Positions 51,823 through 60,544 of a DNA stretch of 64,000 nucleotides are shown in pieces. The notes under the pieces were generated by a model. The model was not told the DNA's origin, made no database searches, and worked only from the letters and a program-made list of their open reading frames with translations. Made by a program: the position numbers and the translations under genes. Positions within the stretch are counted from its first letter, which is position 1. Each line of letters opens with the position of its first letter. This DNA is from CALBPI01 sp038524795. GTDB lineage: Bacteria > Pseudomonadota > Gammaproteobacteria > Steroidobacterales > Woeseiaceae. The stretch covers positions 248,001 to 312,000 of the forward strand of contig JBCBIJ010000001.1 in the NCBI GenBank assembly GCA_038524795.1, read 5' to 3'.

Positions 51823-54399
51823 ATGAATCGAAACCACGCCTACACCTTGCTTCTGCTTTTGCCACTGCTGGCCGGCTGCCCTTCGAGCGGGAATCCGGAC
51901 CCAGCAGATGCCAACAACATTTCAACGGCGCTCTCCGCCGCCCCCCAGAGCGTCATCGTGCGTGAAGGACAGGATACTTTCGACGCCGAATCGGTCACCT
52001 GGCGGAAGGGCTTCGAGGGCGCACTCAGTACCAGCTTCGAAGAAGTGACCACGGAGGTGGCGATTGACGTCACGGCAACCGCAGCGGGCGAATGCCCGGC
52101 CGCCAGTGCGTCTTGCGAAGACTGGACATTCCGCGCCGGTGCGTCCGCGCCGGGCGACTACGAAGTGGAAGCATTCCGCGACATTAGTCAGCCTGACGGG
52201 ACGATTGATCGTGCAAGCAGCGATGTCGCTGTCAAGGTCGTGCCCGCCGAAGTCGGCAGTGCGAGGCTCACCCGCATCGTGGATTCATTCGATTCGTCGG
52301 TGTTCGATGCGGAGGGGCAACTGTTGTCCATCCTCGACCGGACCGTGTTCGCCGACTTCCAGGCGCCCTGGCTGGACGATTACACACCCGTGTTCCTGCG
52401 GCGGTCTGATGTCGATGGGCTCGGTCCCATTTCGCTAGCAGCGCCACCACCCCTCGTCGGTCCTCGAACCTTCATACTCGAGGATGGTAGCGCCGTGGCA
52501 TTACGCATCGGCGGCGATCCGCGTGTGCAGCCCTTCGTCGCGCTCAACGCGCTTCTCGATTCGGCCGACGGCGCCACACCGGTTCAACTGGAGACTGGCT
52601 TATCCAGACAGGACACGGGAGCATCCAGTCTGAACGCATTGCGTTTAAGCGACGGCCGGGTGATCGCCTGGGCCAGCAGTGACAGTGCCAGCGACGGCGT
52701 GTTTCCCGTCGACCCGGTTTTCGTTAGCGGCGTCGATGACGCTATCGACGTCAGCATCAGTCGTTTCTACGTGCTGATCCTTCGCGCCAACGGCACGGTC
52801 CTCGAGCTTGGTCGGATTCGAGCGGGGGACGATGGCATCATCACACAGCCGCAAGCCGTTAGCGGCTTAACGAACATCGTCGCCATCACAGGCCGCGCGG
52901 CACTGGCGAGCGATGGGCGTGTCTTCTACATCCCCAGGGTCACCACAGAAACAGGCGACAGTCAGGCGGTCCCCATACCGAACCTCAACGATGCCACAGC
53001 ACTCGGCGATGGTTTTATGGTCTGGGCGCGTCGCAGTGATGGCAGCACTGCATCGTGGCTTGTCGATGATACGGAACAAGCCGGTTCAGCGTTCCCCGTA
53101 ACGTTCCCCGTGATCGGGAACCCAGTGGCCATTGACCGCGACGCAGCGATTGGCGGTCAGTGTGGGCGCCTGTGGGCAACCTCGTTTCGCGAGGATGTCG
53201 ATCGTCTATCCCGCGCACTCGACGACACCTCACTCGTGCGTGTGACTCGTGCCACACCCGTGTTTGGCAGTGGCGGCAATCAGCGCTGTGAAGCTGGCAG
53301 CCGAAGCCGTATCGTCTACTTCTTCCTGGCTGGTGGGGGCAGCGGTACCGTCACCGCGCCTACCGGCAGCGTGGATTGCAATGCAAATGGTGATGTGTGC
53401 TGGTGGTTTGGGCCCAATGACGGTCAGCCTCAGTTCACGGCTGTCCCTGACAGCAACTCATCGTTCCGCGATTGGCGCTGGGACTGCGCCGCGACCACCG
53501 AAGTATCGGGGGCAGTGATCCAGGCTGAAGGCACGAGTCAGAACGTCTGCAAGGTAACGTTCACCGCAAATGGTGACGGTGCAACACCCATTGAAAATCG
53601 CCGACTCGAGGTTCGTGTTGAGGGCAGCGGCAGCGTTACCGCCGACCCCGAAGCGATGCAGTTTGAGGGGGCCGTAGCGCTGTATGCCGATGACACCGCG
53701 GTCACACTGAGCGCGGCACCCGACTCAGGATTTGTGTTCGCAGGCTGGGACGAGAATGGCTGCACCAATGATCTTGAGAACGATGTGATCACGGTCACGA
53801 TGGACACTGACCGACTCTGCATCGCCAACTTCTCGCAGGTGATCGGTGGCGTGCCACCGGTCGGCCGAATCCAGGTAACACCGTCGACGGTGGTGACCGC
53901 GGGAACCGAGCTGACCTTCGACGGCTCGACCAGTTCGGACGCCGACGGCACCATCGTGTCCTGGGACTGGGACTTCGGCAATGACGGCTCGATTGACGCC
54001 TCCGGTGAAACGGTGATGTCAGCCTTTACTGCGCCCGGCATAACCGATGTTGGCCTCACGGTGACAGACAATGACGGTCTTGTCGGCAACGCCGCGGTGG
54101 GCATCACCGTACAAGCGCCCGCCGGTGGCACCACGTTCACCGTGCGCGTTGTAATCACGGGTCCCGGGCAAGTGGATGTCTCACCGATTGGCAGAACGCT
54201 CCCCGACGCGGAATGCGACGGCACCGAGTGTTTCCTGTTCGACATCGATTCGGGAACAGCGCTTACCTTCAACGCGGCACCGTTCACCCCAGCGGCATTT
54301 GATGGTTGGAACACCATGGAGTGCGACATGATCCCGAATGCGGACACCTGCGTGGTTACGGTGACCAGCGACCGCGATGTCAACGCGGGCTTTAACTAG
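51823..54399 (+). CDS. large mosaic lipoprotein: RCC1-like repeats, InlB-type repeat and PKD domain
   Basis: From ATG 51823 the product has 858 residues and a lipobox PLLAGC (Cys about residue 17). Residues 190-480 hold weak RCC1-like propeller repeats (ALRLSDGRVIAWASSDS, LILRANGTVLELGRI, AALASDGRVFYIPR). A bacterial-repeat (InlB B-type) domain at about 590-680 reads DSGFVFAGWDENGCTNDLEN, a PKD domain at about 685-770 contains SSDADGTIVSWDWDFGNDGS, and a second bacterial repeat at the C-terminus contains AAFDGWNTMECDMI. Such modular surface lipoproteins take part in adhesion or polymer binding. Second gene of the unit that begins at 49490. Confidence 0.8.
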   Translation: MNRNHAYTLLLLLPLLAGCPSSGNPDPADANNISTALSAAPQSVIVREGQDTFDAESVTWRKGFEGALSTSFEEVTTEVAIDVTATAAGECPAASASCEDWTFRAGASAPGDYEVEAFRDISQPDGTIDRASSDVAVKVVPAEVGSARLTRIVDSFDSSVFDAEGQLLSILDRTVFADFQAPWLDDYTPVFLRRSDVDGLGPISLAAPPPLVGPRTFILEDGSAVALRIGGDPRVQPFVALNALLDSADGATPVQLETGLSRQDTGASSLNALRLSDGRVIAWASSDSASDGVFPVDPVFVSGVDDAIDVSISRFYVLILRANGTVLELGRIRAGDDGIITQPQAVSGLTNIVAITGRAALASDGRVFYIPRVTTETGDSQAVPIPNLNDATALGDGFMVWARRSDGSTASWLVDDTEQAGSAFPVTFPVIGNPVAIDRDAAIGGQCGRLWATSFREDVDRLSRALDDTSLVRVTRATPVFGSGGNQRCEAGSRSRIVYFFLAGGGSGTVTAPTGSVDCNANGDVCWWFGPNDGQPQFTAVPDSNSSFRDWRWDCAATTEVSGAVIQAEGTSQNVCKVTFTANGDGATPIENRRLEVRVEGSGSVTADPEAMQFEGAVALYADDTAVTLSAAPDSGFVFAGWDENGCTNDLENDVITVTMDTDRLCIANFSQVIGGVPPVGRIQVTPSTVVTAGTELTFDGSTSSDADGTIVSWDWDFGNDGSIDASGETVMSAFTAPGITDVGLTVTDNDGLVGNAAVGITVQAPAGGTTFTVRVVITGPGQVDVSPIGRTLPDAECDGTECFLFDIDSGTALTFNAAPFTPAAFDGWNTMECDMIPNADTCVVTVTSDRDVNAGFN

Positions 54400-54490
54400 A
54401 TGCTGGCGCGACTGGCGAGGCCAATTGGGTCCAGAGCATCACCGCGTGTTTTGCGTCGAGCACTCGACGGTCGCATCGATCACCGTGGGT

Positions 54491-55246
54491 TCAGCTGAGC
54501 AGGAGCCCACCGTCAACGGGTAGCACAGTGCCGGTGATGTAGGGGTTAACCATGAAGCTTATTGCAGCCGCTGCCACATGCTCTGGTTGCCCCGTGCGCG
54601 CAACCGGAAGGTCCTCTTGCATCCACGCGGATAGACGCTCGCGTTCTTCGGTGCTCCAGACGTTTGTGAGCACCACGCCAGGCGCAATGATATTGACGCG
54701 CAGTGGCGCCAACTCCCGAGCGAGCGACTTCCCCGTTTGAATGACTGCCGCCTGCACACCATTCATGACGGAAAGACCCGACTCGGCGCCGCTTGGTGCC
54801 AACCCCGCAACGGATGACAGCATCGTGAGCGAGCCGTTTGAGGTCATGCGGGGCACCACAGCTCGAGCAACGTTTACCTGGCCCCAAAATTTGTCGAAAG
54901 ATGCATGCATAGTCTGGTCCTCGAGCTCGAGAAAGGGCCCGCGCTTCTTATTCTCATCAGCGACCGCGGAAATCAGCACATGATCAATGTTCCGAACATT
55001 CGCCAAAGCAGCGCGAATTGAATCCGGCTCCAGGTAGTCCATCGGCAGCACTGCCGCTCTTGAGGGATCCGGCAACTGTTCGCGCACGTCGTCCAATGCC
55101 GCGCGACTGCGGCTGGACAGCAAGACCTTAGCGCCAAGCGAGCTGGCCATCTGGCTGGTTGCTGCGCCGATCCCTGATGAAGCGCCTACAACCAAAACGG
55201 TGCTGCCTTCGAGCGTGAACGGATGCGCGACGGAGACAGCATTCAT
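54491..55246 (-). CDS. atypical SDR-family oxidoreductase lacking the YxxxK motif
   Basis: A 251-residue protein with the SDR Rossmann motif VLVVGASSGIGAATSQMA and an RVNIIAPGVVLTN block (LRVNIIAPG). The NNAG-equivalent reads LISAVAD. Where a Tyr-x-x-x-Lys pair is expected, before AAVIQTGKSLARELAP, the sequence reads MNGVQ, so both the catalytic Tyr and Lys are absent; a Ser-Ser precedes in TMLSSVAGL. It may therefore be a member of the known divergent SDR group with an NG-type motif, or catalytically altered. It overlaps the metallo-hydrolase gene by 4 bp. The whole block is poorer in GC than its surroundings. Confidence 0.85.
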   Translation of the reverse strand: MNAVSVAHPFTLEGSTVLVVGASSGIGAATSQMASSLGAKVLLSSRSRAALDDVREQLPDPSRAAVLPMDYLEPDSIRAALANVRNIDHVLISAVADENKKRGPFLELEDQTMHASFDKFWGQVNVARAVVPRMTSNGSLTMLSSVAGLAPSGAESGLSVMNGVQAAVIQTGKSLARELAPLRVNIIAPGVVLTNVWSTEERERLSAWMQEDLPVARTGQPEHVAAAAISFMVNPYITGTVLPVDGGLLLS

Positions 55247-56238
55247 TGTCCATCTCCTGCCAATGCCACTTGCTGCACGATAGGCTTCCTCGAAAGCTCC
55301 CGAAACAAGCCTCGCACGCTAAGCTCGACCATATTGGGCTGACCGCCCGGGACGGTGTAACCAGGATAGGCAGCGTTAAGCTCGTCGACGACACGGGTGG
55401 CGATCACGTCTTCACTGAGTCCTGCGACGAGTGCTCGCGCAACTCTTGAGCGCGCGTCCACGGTGTATTCCGCATGCGCGGCCAGCAACGCCTCGGCAGC
55501 GCCGGGTTCGCCATGGCCAGGGCGAATGGTGACCGCGTTTGGGAACAGCACCCGATACGCATCGACCGTGCTAAGAATCTCGTCAGACCGCTCTTCCAGA
55601 AAGAACCCGTGCATGGCATTCAGCACCGTATCGCCGGTGTAGAGATCGCCGGATGCGGGCAGGTAGATTGCCGTTGCGCTTGTAGCTTCGCTGGGTCCCA
55701 TTTCTCGTGTTACTAGAGTGACACCGTCGATCATCAACGTTGCATTTAGCGGGATCAGTTTGTTGGGAACGACGAACTCATCAGGCGCAGCGTCTGGTGT
55801 GAGTTCTCGAATGACGTCGTGATAGCCGTAGTGGTCCGTTTCGATCACTCGAGCGGTTTCGGCGGATGCGTATATGTCTGCCTCAGGCCAGACGTCGCGG
55901 AATTGCGCCAAGCCCGTGTAGTGGTCGGGGTGACCGTGGGTAACGAAGATGGCTCGAACCGGCTTGCCGAGCGCCTTCACGGCGCTGAGCGCCTCGGCGG
56001 CGTGCTGGGTGTCGCGCTGCGTGTCGATGACGATGACGCTCGTCGGCGTTTCGATCCAATGTGTGTTGACCGAACCGTGCCCGCTGTACGTGTAGTGTCC
56101 AAGCGTATAGGGCGTTGAGGCGGCAGGCTGTTCTGGCGTCTGCGCCAGGACGCTGCCAACACCGAAGAAAGACGTACTCAATGCGAATCCCCAAGCGAAG
56201 ATTCTGGATGCCCTTAAGTCGAAACTATTCCTGTTCAT
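55243..56238 (-). CDS. exported metallo-beta-lactamase-fold hydrolase
   Basis: From ATG 56238 the product has 331 residues and a signal peptide ending near GSVLAQ. The MBL metal site is VTHGHPDHYTGLAQF (HxHxDH), with a second site at LYTGDTVLNAMHGFF (Asp) and IRPGHGEPGAAEAL (His). These binuclear zinc enzymes hydrolyse lactones, esters or beta-lactams, and the family here is of the periplasmic glyoxalase II-like type (VIVIDTQRDTQHAAEALSAV). An AGGAGA Shine-Dalgarno supports the start. Upstream sequence of the frame to 56724 runs through the divergent LysR gene and is rejected. First gene of the MBL-SDR operon, under likely LysR control. Confidence 0.9.
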   Translation of the reverse strand: MNRNSFDLRASRIFAWGFALSTSFFGVGSVLAQTPEQPAASTPYTLGHYTYSGHGSVNTHWIETPTSVIVIDTQRDTQHAAEALSAVKALGKPVRAIFVTHGHPDHYTGLAQFRDVWPEADIYASAETARVIETDHYGYHDVIRELTPDAAPDEFVVPNKLIPLNATLMIDGVTLVTREMGPSEATSATAIYLPASGDLYTGDTVLNAMHGFFLEERSDEILSTVDAYRVLFPNAVTIRPGHGEPGAAEALLAAHAEYTVDARSRVARALVAGLSEDVIATRVVDELNAAYPGYTVPGGQPNMVELSVRGLFRELSRKPIVQQVALAGDGQ

Positions 56239-56298
56239 GTCGAGTTCTCCTGTCTGAGCGACTGTGTTGATCCACACGTTGACAGGTGCCGTTAATTC

Positions 56299-56311
56299 AA
56301 TCAAATTGATT
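56299..56311. promoter_or_regulatory. palindrome in the LysR / MBL divergent promoter
   Basis: AATCAA-A-TTGATT is a perfect 6-1-6 palindrome in the 76-bp gap between the divergent LysR and MBL genes, 3 bp before the LysR ATG. A TTGACA at 56279-56284 could be a promoter -35. LysR proteins usually bind such dyads in the shared promoter and repress their own gene. Confidence 0.5.
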
Positions 56312-56314
56312 ATT

Positions 56315-57265
56315 ATGACGATTGAATTCAGCGAAATTGAATTACGAAAAATCGACCTCAACTTGTTGCTCGTGTTTTCGGCGATCATGCGGGAGGGCTC
56401 AGTGGCAAAGGCCGCGGATAGACTCTTTATCGGGCCATCCGCCGTATCGATGGCGTTATCCCGCCTTCGACACTCCCTGGATGACACCTTGTTCGTAAAG
56501 ACCAGCGCCGGCATGGCGCCGACCAGTCGTGCTATCGCATTGTGGAAACGATTGGCGCCGGCACTGTCATCGATTGAGTCGTCGATCCGGTCGGTACGAT
56601 CTTTCAATCCCGCCACGGCCGAGCGAACTTTGCGATTGGCGGCTCCAGACGATTTGGACATCGCCCTCTTGCCTAGACTTGCCGCGCGACTCTCGGACGA
56701 AGCGCCCGGCATTCGGATGATCATTCGACCTGCTGACTATCGAAGCCTCGGTGGGAGGTTGGATAGTGGCGACGCCGACTTGGCGTTGTCAGCGACGCCA
56801 ACCAAGCTGGATCCACGACACCGTCACAAGTCGCTCTACAAGGAGCCATTCGTAGCACTATATGATCGGTCGCAGCTGAACTCGGCTGGCGACCTCGACA
56901 TCGCAACCTATGTCGAAACACCCCATCTGTTTCGTTCCTTAAGCGGCGACTTACGGGGACAGGTTGATGCCGCACTGGCAGCCATCGGCAAGGAGCGGAG
57001 CGTCGCGATGGCCTTGTCGAGTTTCTCGGCCGCGCCATTCCTGCTGAGAACACAAGCGTCGCTAATCAACATTCCGGCGGTAGCAGCGTACTTCTTTGCC
57101 AAGGAATTTGACCTTGAACTCAGCAGGCTCCCCATCGATGTCGACAGTTTCCCTGTCTCGATTATCTGGCACGCAAGGTCTGGTGAAGACCCATTCCACC
57201 AGTGGTTTCGAAAGCTAGTATCGGAGACCTGCTTCGAACTAGCTGTTGAGGCGGGGGTCCGATGA
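56315..57265 (+). CDS. LysR-family transcriptional regulator
   Basis: From ATG 56315 the product has 316 residues. The winged HTH is IDLNLLLVFSAIMREGSVAK followed by AADRLFIGPSAVSMALSRLR, and the C-terminal half is the periplasmic-binding-like effector domain. No Shine-Dalgarno precedes this ATG, so a leaderless transcript or a start at GTG 56264 (17 residues earlier) is possible; the family-typical N-terminus favours 56315. Divergent from the MBL-SDR operon with a palindrome between, the standard arrangement for a LysR activator of the neighbouring operon. The region is visibly richer in A+T: 30 of 60 bases are G or C at 56341-56400, against 39 of 60 at 43201-43260 in acnB. Confidence 0.93.
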   Translation: MTIEFSEIELRKIDLNLLLVFSAIMREGSVAKAADRLFIGPSAVSMALSRLRHSLDDTLFVKTSAGMAPTSRAIALWKRLAPALSSIESSIRSVRSFNPATAERTLRLAAPDDLDIALLPRLAARLSDEAPGIRMIIRPADYRSLGGRLDSGDADLALSATPTKLDPRHRHKSLYKEPFVALYDRSQLNSAGDLDIATYVETPHLFRSLSGDLRGQVDAALAAIGKERSVAMALSSFSAAPFLLRTQASLINIPAVAAYFFAKEFDLELSRLPIDVDSFPVSIIWHARSGEDPFHQWFRKLVSETCFELAVEAGVR

Positions 57266-57430
57266 CGCCGGAGAGTCGCTGCCGAATGGAGAAAGCGACC
57301 ATCCGGTCTATTAACGCTGGGGATTGCCCTTCAGGTTGTGTTATTGATCGTCGGCGCCGTCCTTGTTGAGCGACTGATTCGCCAACGGGACTCCGAAACG
57401 AATAGCAGATTTGAGGTGAGCGAAGCATGA
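57266..57430 (+). pseudogene. start-less short membrane ORF, probable gene remnant before mogA
   Basis: In the same frame as the LysR gene, right after its TGA, an open stretch of 54 codons ends in TGA overlapping the mogA ATG (ATGA). It encodes one hydrophobic helix, LLTLGIALQVVLLIVGAVLV, followed by a charged tail (ERLIRQRDSETNSRFEVSEA). No ATG exists; only a GTG inside the helix. It looks like the 3' end of a membrane protein gene whose front was lost when the LysR module arrived. Function none or unknown. Confidence 0.4.
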
Positions 57431-57960
57431 GTGCAGTCCACATCGGTGTGATCAACGTGTCCGACCGCGCGGCGGCAGGCGTCTATGACGACGTGCCCGG
57501 CAAAGCCGTGGTCGAGACCTTGCGTGAATACCTGACCACCGAGTTTGAGCCCGTGTACCGGGTGATCCCCGACGAGCAACCTGAGCTCGAGGCGGCCATG
57601 ATTGAAATGGCTGACGTCCACGGGTGCTGCCTCGTCGTCACGACGGGCGGCACGGGACCGGCGCCTCGAGACGTAACGCCCGAGGCCACCGAGGCCGTGT
57701 GTCAGAAAATGATGCCCGGGTTCGGCGAGCTCATGCGGACGACGTCGCTGCAGTATGTCCCCACCGCAATCCTCTCGCGCCAAACGGCCGGCATTCGTGG
57801 CAGCACGCTCATTCTCAACCTGCCCGGCCGACCCAAGGCGATTCGAGAGTGTCTCGACGCCGTCTTCCCCGCCGTTCCTTACTGCATCGACCTCATCGAG
57901 GGCCCGCGCTTGGAAACGGACGAGGCCGTGATCAAGGCGTTTCGCCCGCGTGGCGCCTGA
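57427..57960 (+). CDS. mogA: molybdopterin adenylyltransferase
   Basis: A 177-residue protein of the MogA family, which adenylates molybdopterin before molybdenum insertion in cofactor synthesis in the cytosol. The start HIGVINVSDRAAAGVYDDVP, the central VVTTGGTGPAPRDVTPEATE and the closing STLILNLPGRPKAIRECLDA are the diagnostic MoCF_biosynth blocks, including the TTGGTG phosphate loop and the invariant Asp. ATG 57427 overlaps the stop of the membrane ORF remnant. No other molybdenum genes are in the window. Length is usual for MogA. Confidence 0.93.
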   Translation: MSAVHIGVINVSDRAAAGVYDDVPGKAVVETLREYLTTEFEPVYRVIPDEQPELEAAMIEMADVHGCCLVVTTGGTGPAPRDVTPEATEAVCQKMMPGFGELMRTTSLQYVPTAILSRQTAGIRGSTLILNLPGRPKAIRECLDAVFPAVPYCIDLIEGPRLETDEAVIKAFRPRGA

Positions 57961-57969
57961 CTGGGCCGC

Positions 57970-59154
57970 TCAGTCTGCGACCGCTGCCGAAATCGCTTCG
58001 TAGAGCGCGTCCTGCCAGGCCCAATCTGCGGCATCACTGGCCACTGGCCTCGCGCTGTGTATCGCGATGACGACGTTCTCGGTCCGGTTGATATAGATGC
58101 CCTGTCCGAAGATGCCCGAGGCGCTGAACACGCCCGGTCCGTCGAGCCACCAGAAGTAGCCGTAGCCTGCGTAGCCCTTTGACGGCTGTGTCGATGCGTC
58201 CATCCAACCGGCGGGTAGGATTTCGGTGCCGTCCGTCAGGCGCCCGTTCGCCAGCGCGAACAAGCCGATCCGACCGTAGTCGCGCAGCGTCGCGTTAATG
58301 CAGCACCCACCAAACTCGCCCCCACCGGGTTCAGTCAGGTTCCAGGTCGCGTCGGACTCCATGCCAAACGGTCGCCAGATCTTCTCAGAGAGGTAGGTCG
58401 AGAGGTTGTTGCCGATTGCCGATCGCAGCAACGTCCCGGCCAGGTTGGTTTCAGCGGTATTGTAGTTGAACGTCGCGCCAGGCTCGGCGAGGCCTGGCTT
58501 CTCGGCCAGGAAGTCGTAGAGCGCGACCGTCTCCCAGGACGCCGTCGCGATGTCCGAATTCGGGTCGGCGTAGTCTTCGTTCCAGGCGATGCCCGACGCC
58601 ATCTGCAGAATGTTGGCGATCGAGGCGCCGTCGTAAGCCGAGCCTTTGAGCCGGGGCAGGTAGTTCGTGACGGACTCGTCGACAGTCTTGATGTAGCCGT
58701 CCTGGATCGCGGCACCAATGAGCATGGAGACAACGGACTTCGCGACAGAGTAGGAAATCCATTTGCTGTCTGCGTCGTTGCCCAACCCGTAGCGCTCGTA
58801 GAGGATTTTGCCGTCCTTGATAACGAGTAGGCCTGCGACCGACTTCTGCTTGAAATAGGCGTCGACGGTCATGGTCGCCTCGCCCGACCGGATCACCGTG
58901 TCGCCCAGGTCACGCTTTGCGTAGGGCAGTGGGTAGGTGGTGTCACCGGCCTCCACCGTTCGGGTCCAGAAAATCTTGTCGGCGTTGCGGTAGCTGGCAA
59001 CCTGCTCTTCGGGTGACCAAGTCAGCAGCGTGTCCGGCGCGCCCAGGTGCTTGTGGTCTTCCGCCGGGTCGACGTAGGGCGCTTCTGCGTGGGCCGTGTT
59101 CGCACAGCCGACCAGCCCGGCGGCCATCGCCGCGAGTGTTCTTAAGGCAGTCAT
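57970..59154 (-). CDS. secreted class C beta-lactamase-like serine hydrolase
   Basis: From ATG 59154 the product has 394 residues and a signal peptide with Cys (LVGCANTAHAEAP). SYSVAKSVVSMLIGAAIQDG contains the SxxK nucleophile pair SVAK, and FNYNTAETNLAGTLL the tyrosine motif (YNT in place of YxN). The final KTG-type block is not obvious, but IAIHSARPVASD may replace it (HxA). It matches the Beta-lactamase/esterase EstB family, with activity on esters, amides or lactams in the periplasm. The preceding acyltransferase gene ends 28 bp upstream, so they are likely cotranscribed. Confidence 0.87.
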   Translation of the reverse strand: MTALRTLAAMAAGLVGCANTAHAEAPYVDPAEDHKHLGAPDTLLTWSPEEQVASYRNADKIFWTRTVEAGDTTYPLPYAKRDLGDTVIRSGEATMTVDAYFKQKSVAGLLVIKDGKILYERYGLGNDADSKWISYSVAKSVVSMLIGAAIQDGYIKTVDESVTNYLPRLKGSAYDGASIANILQMASGIAWNEDYADPNSDIATASWETVALYDFLAEKPGLAEPGATFNYNTAETNLAGTLLRSAIGNNLSTYLSEKIWRPFGMESDATWNLTEPGGGEFGGCCINATLRDYGRIGLFALANGRLTDGTEILPAGWMDASTQPSKGYAGYGYFWWLDGPGVFSASGIFGQGIYINRTENVVIAIHSARPVASDAADWAWQDALYEAISAAVAD

Positions 59155-59182
59155 GTTTCTCTTTATAGGTGTAGGGCAGCCA

Positions 59183-60403
59183 TCAGGATTGCAGCGCGCG
59201 AAGGTCACTGTCGATCGGCAGGTCGGGCCAGATCTCGACTACTTGCTGGAGCGCGATGCGGGCCTCCTCGATGCGCCCGTTGGCCAGGTATTGCCGGACC
59301 AGCGGCAGCACGTCATCACGGCAGCCGTCATCCAGCTTCCCCGTAACATTGCCGCCAGCCTTGGTGAACACCTCGGCGGAGACGATCTCCCTATCGACAC
59401 CCCCGAGGCTGTACTTGTAAGGTTCATCGCCGATGGTGAAGTCGAAGCGCTTGAGCCCGTTCGCGATAGCCCAACGAATGCAGTGGGCCTGGAGCATGAG
59501 TCCCGCCGAGAGGTCACGGACCGATTCGTCCCGCCCGGCGACGTGGAACAGGGCCTCTTGTTTAACGTGGTCAATGAAGTTGGCCTGCGCCGCAACGGGC
59601 TGCCCGTCGCGCCAGAGGATCGCGAGATACACCATGCCATTGGCGAGGCCGAGCATCGCGACCTCCTTGAACATGTCGGCAAGACGGGCCGCACGTTTCT
59701 TGCCTTTCTTCTCGACGTGTTTTTGATACCAGAGCTTGGCCAGAATCGTGACGTCTTGTGTGTAGGTCTCGGGGCGAGACTTCTGGATCGTCAGACCCGG
59801 GGTGTTGTCGAGTTGGCGCAGCAGGCGGCGCAGCTTCTGCCGCGAGTTTGCACTGAGGCCCGCGAGGTATTCGGGAAAGCTGCCCGGAAGATCGACGTAG
59901 GGACAGATGAGGTTGTTGGTCTGGCCCTCGTTGATGCGGTGCTCGTTGGCCTGAGTCTCAAACACCGTCGCGTCGAATGCGCCCGTAAAGGCGTCAAGCC
60001 GACTTTCGGTCGCACTGAAGTAGTTCAGGATGATGCGACCGAAGTCCATCTGTGAGACTTCTGTCGCGAAGGCTCGGCAAATGGGCGCCTCGAACCCCGG
60101 GTCACACAGCACACCAGTGTAATCGGCATCGAAGACGTGCCCGAGCATGTCGAGCACATTGTTGAGGCAACGTGCGGATGGATCCCACTGCGTCGTCACC
60201 ATCAGCGGCAACAGGCCGATCAGCCGGTGGTCGTCGGACCGGGCTGTGATGATCCGGAACTTACCGGGGACTCTGACGGCGACCGAAAACAGGAAATCCG
60301 AGGATAAATAGACGTGTGCATGGGGGTCGGTTCGGTAGAGCTCATCCCAATCCAGCTCGATCTCAAACAGCCGGTCGGTCGTCTCGATGGTCTCTATGTA
60401 CAT
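59183..60403 (-). CDS. FemAB/CelD-like GNAT acyltransferase
   Basis: From ATG 60403 the product has 406 residues; a TTG at 60448 with AGGA upstream would add 15 residues. IETIETTDRLFEIELDWDEL, FMYLSS-type block HAHVYLSSDFLFSV and the C-terminal GLMLQAHCIRWAIANGLKRF followed by DFTIGDEPYKYSLGG are typical of the CelD/BioF2-like GNAT fold (PF13480). Such enzymes transfer acyl or aminoacyl groups to sugars, peptides or polysaccharides in the cytosol. A Zur-like palindrome lies just upstream (60461-60472), between this gene and the divergent zinc receptor, so it could respond to zinc as well. Confidence 0.82.
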   Translation of the reverse strand: MYIETIETTDRLFEIELDWDELYRTDPHAHVYLSSDFLFSVAVRVPGKFRIITARSDDHRLIGLLPLMVTTQWDPSARCLNNVLDMLGHVFDADYTGVLCDPGFEAPICRAFATEVSQMDFGRIILNYFSATESRLDAFTGAFDATVFETQANEHRINEGQTNNLICPYVDLPGSFPEYLAGLSANSRQKLRRLLRQLDNTPGLTIQKSRPETYTQDVTILAKLWYQKHVEKKGKKRAARLADMFKEVAMLGLANGMVYLAILWRDGQPVAAQANFIDHVKQEALFHVAGRDESVRDLSAGLMLQAHCIRWAIANGLKRFDFTIGDEPYKYSLGGVDREIVSAEVFTKAGGNVTGKLDDGCRDDVLPLVRQYLANGRIEEARIALQQVVEIWPDLPIDSDLRALQS

Positions 60404-60460
60404 GCTGTCTGCGGCGAGCCTGCCCGAAGAATCCAGGCGGAGGTTCAAGTTCCTATTGAT

Positions 60461-60472
60461 ATGTTATAACAT
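60461..60472. promoter_or_regulatory. putative Zur box upstream of the ZnuD-like receptor
   Basis: ATGTTATAACAT is a perfect 12-bp palindrome ending 72 bp before the receptor ATG. It shares ATGTTATAAC with the site at 30443-30456. Its location in the divergent promoter also puts it next to the acyltransferase gene. Confidence 0.75.
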
Positions 60473-60544
60473 CCCGCTCCCGCCGAGCCGACGGAGAGCG
60501 ATCCGTACCTAACGTCGGCCGGCACGAAAACCCATAGAGGACTC

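Noticed and set aside
54400..54490. short ORF after the PKD lipoprotein
   Set aside because: About 30 codons, Arg-rich and without Shine-Dalgarno; nothing else is seen in this gap.
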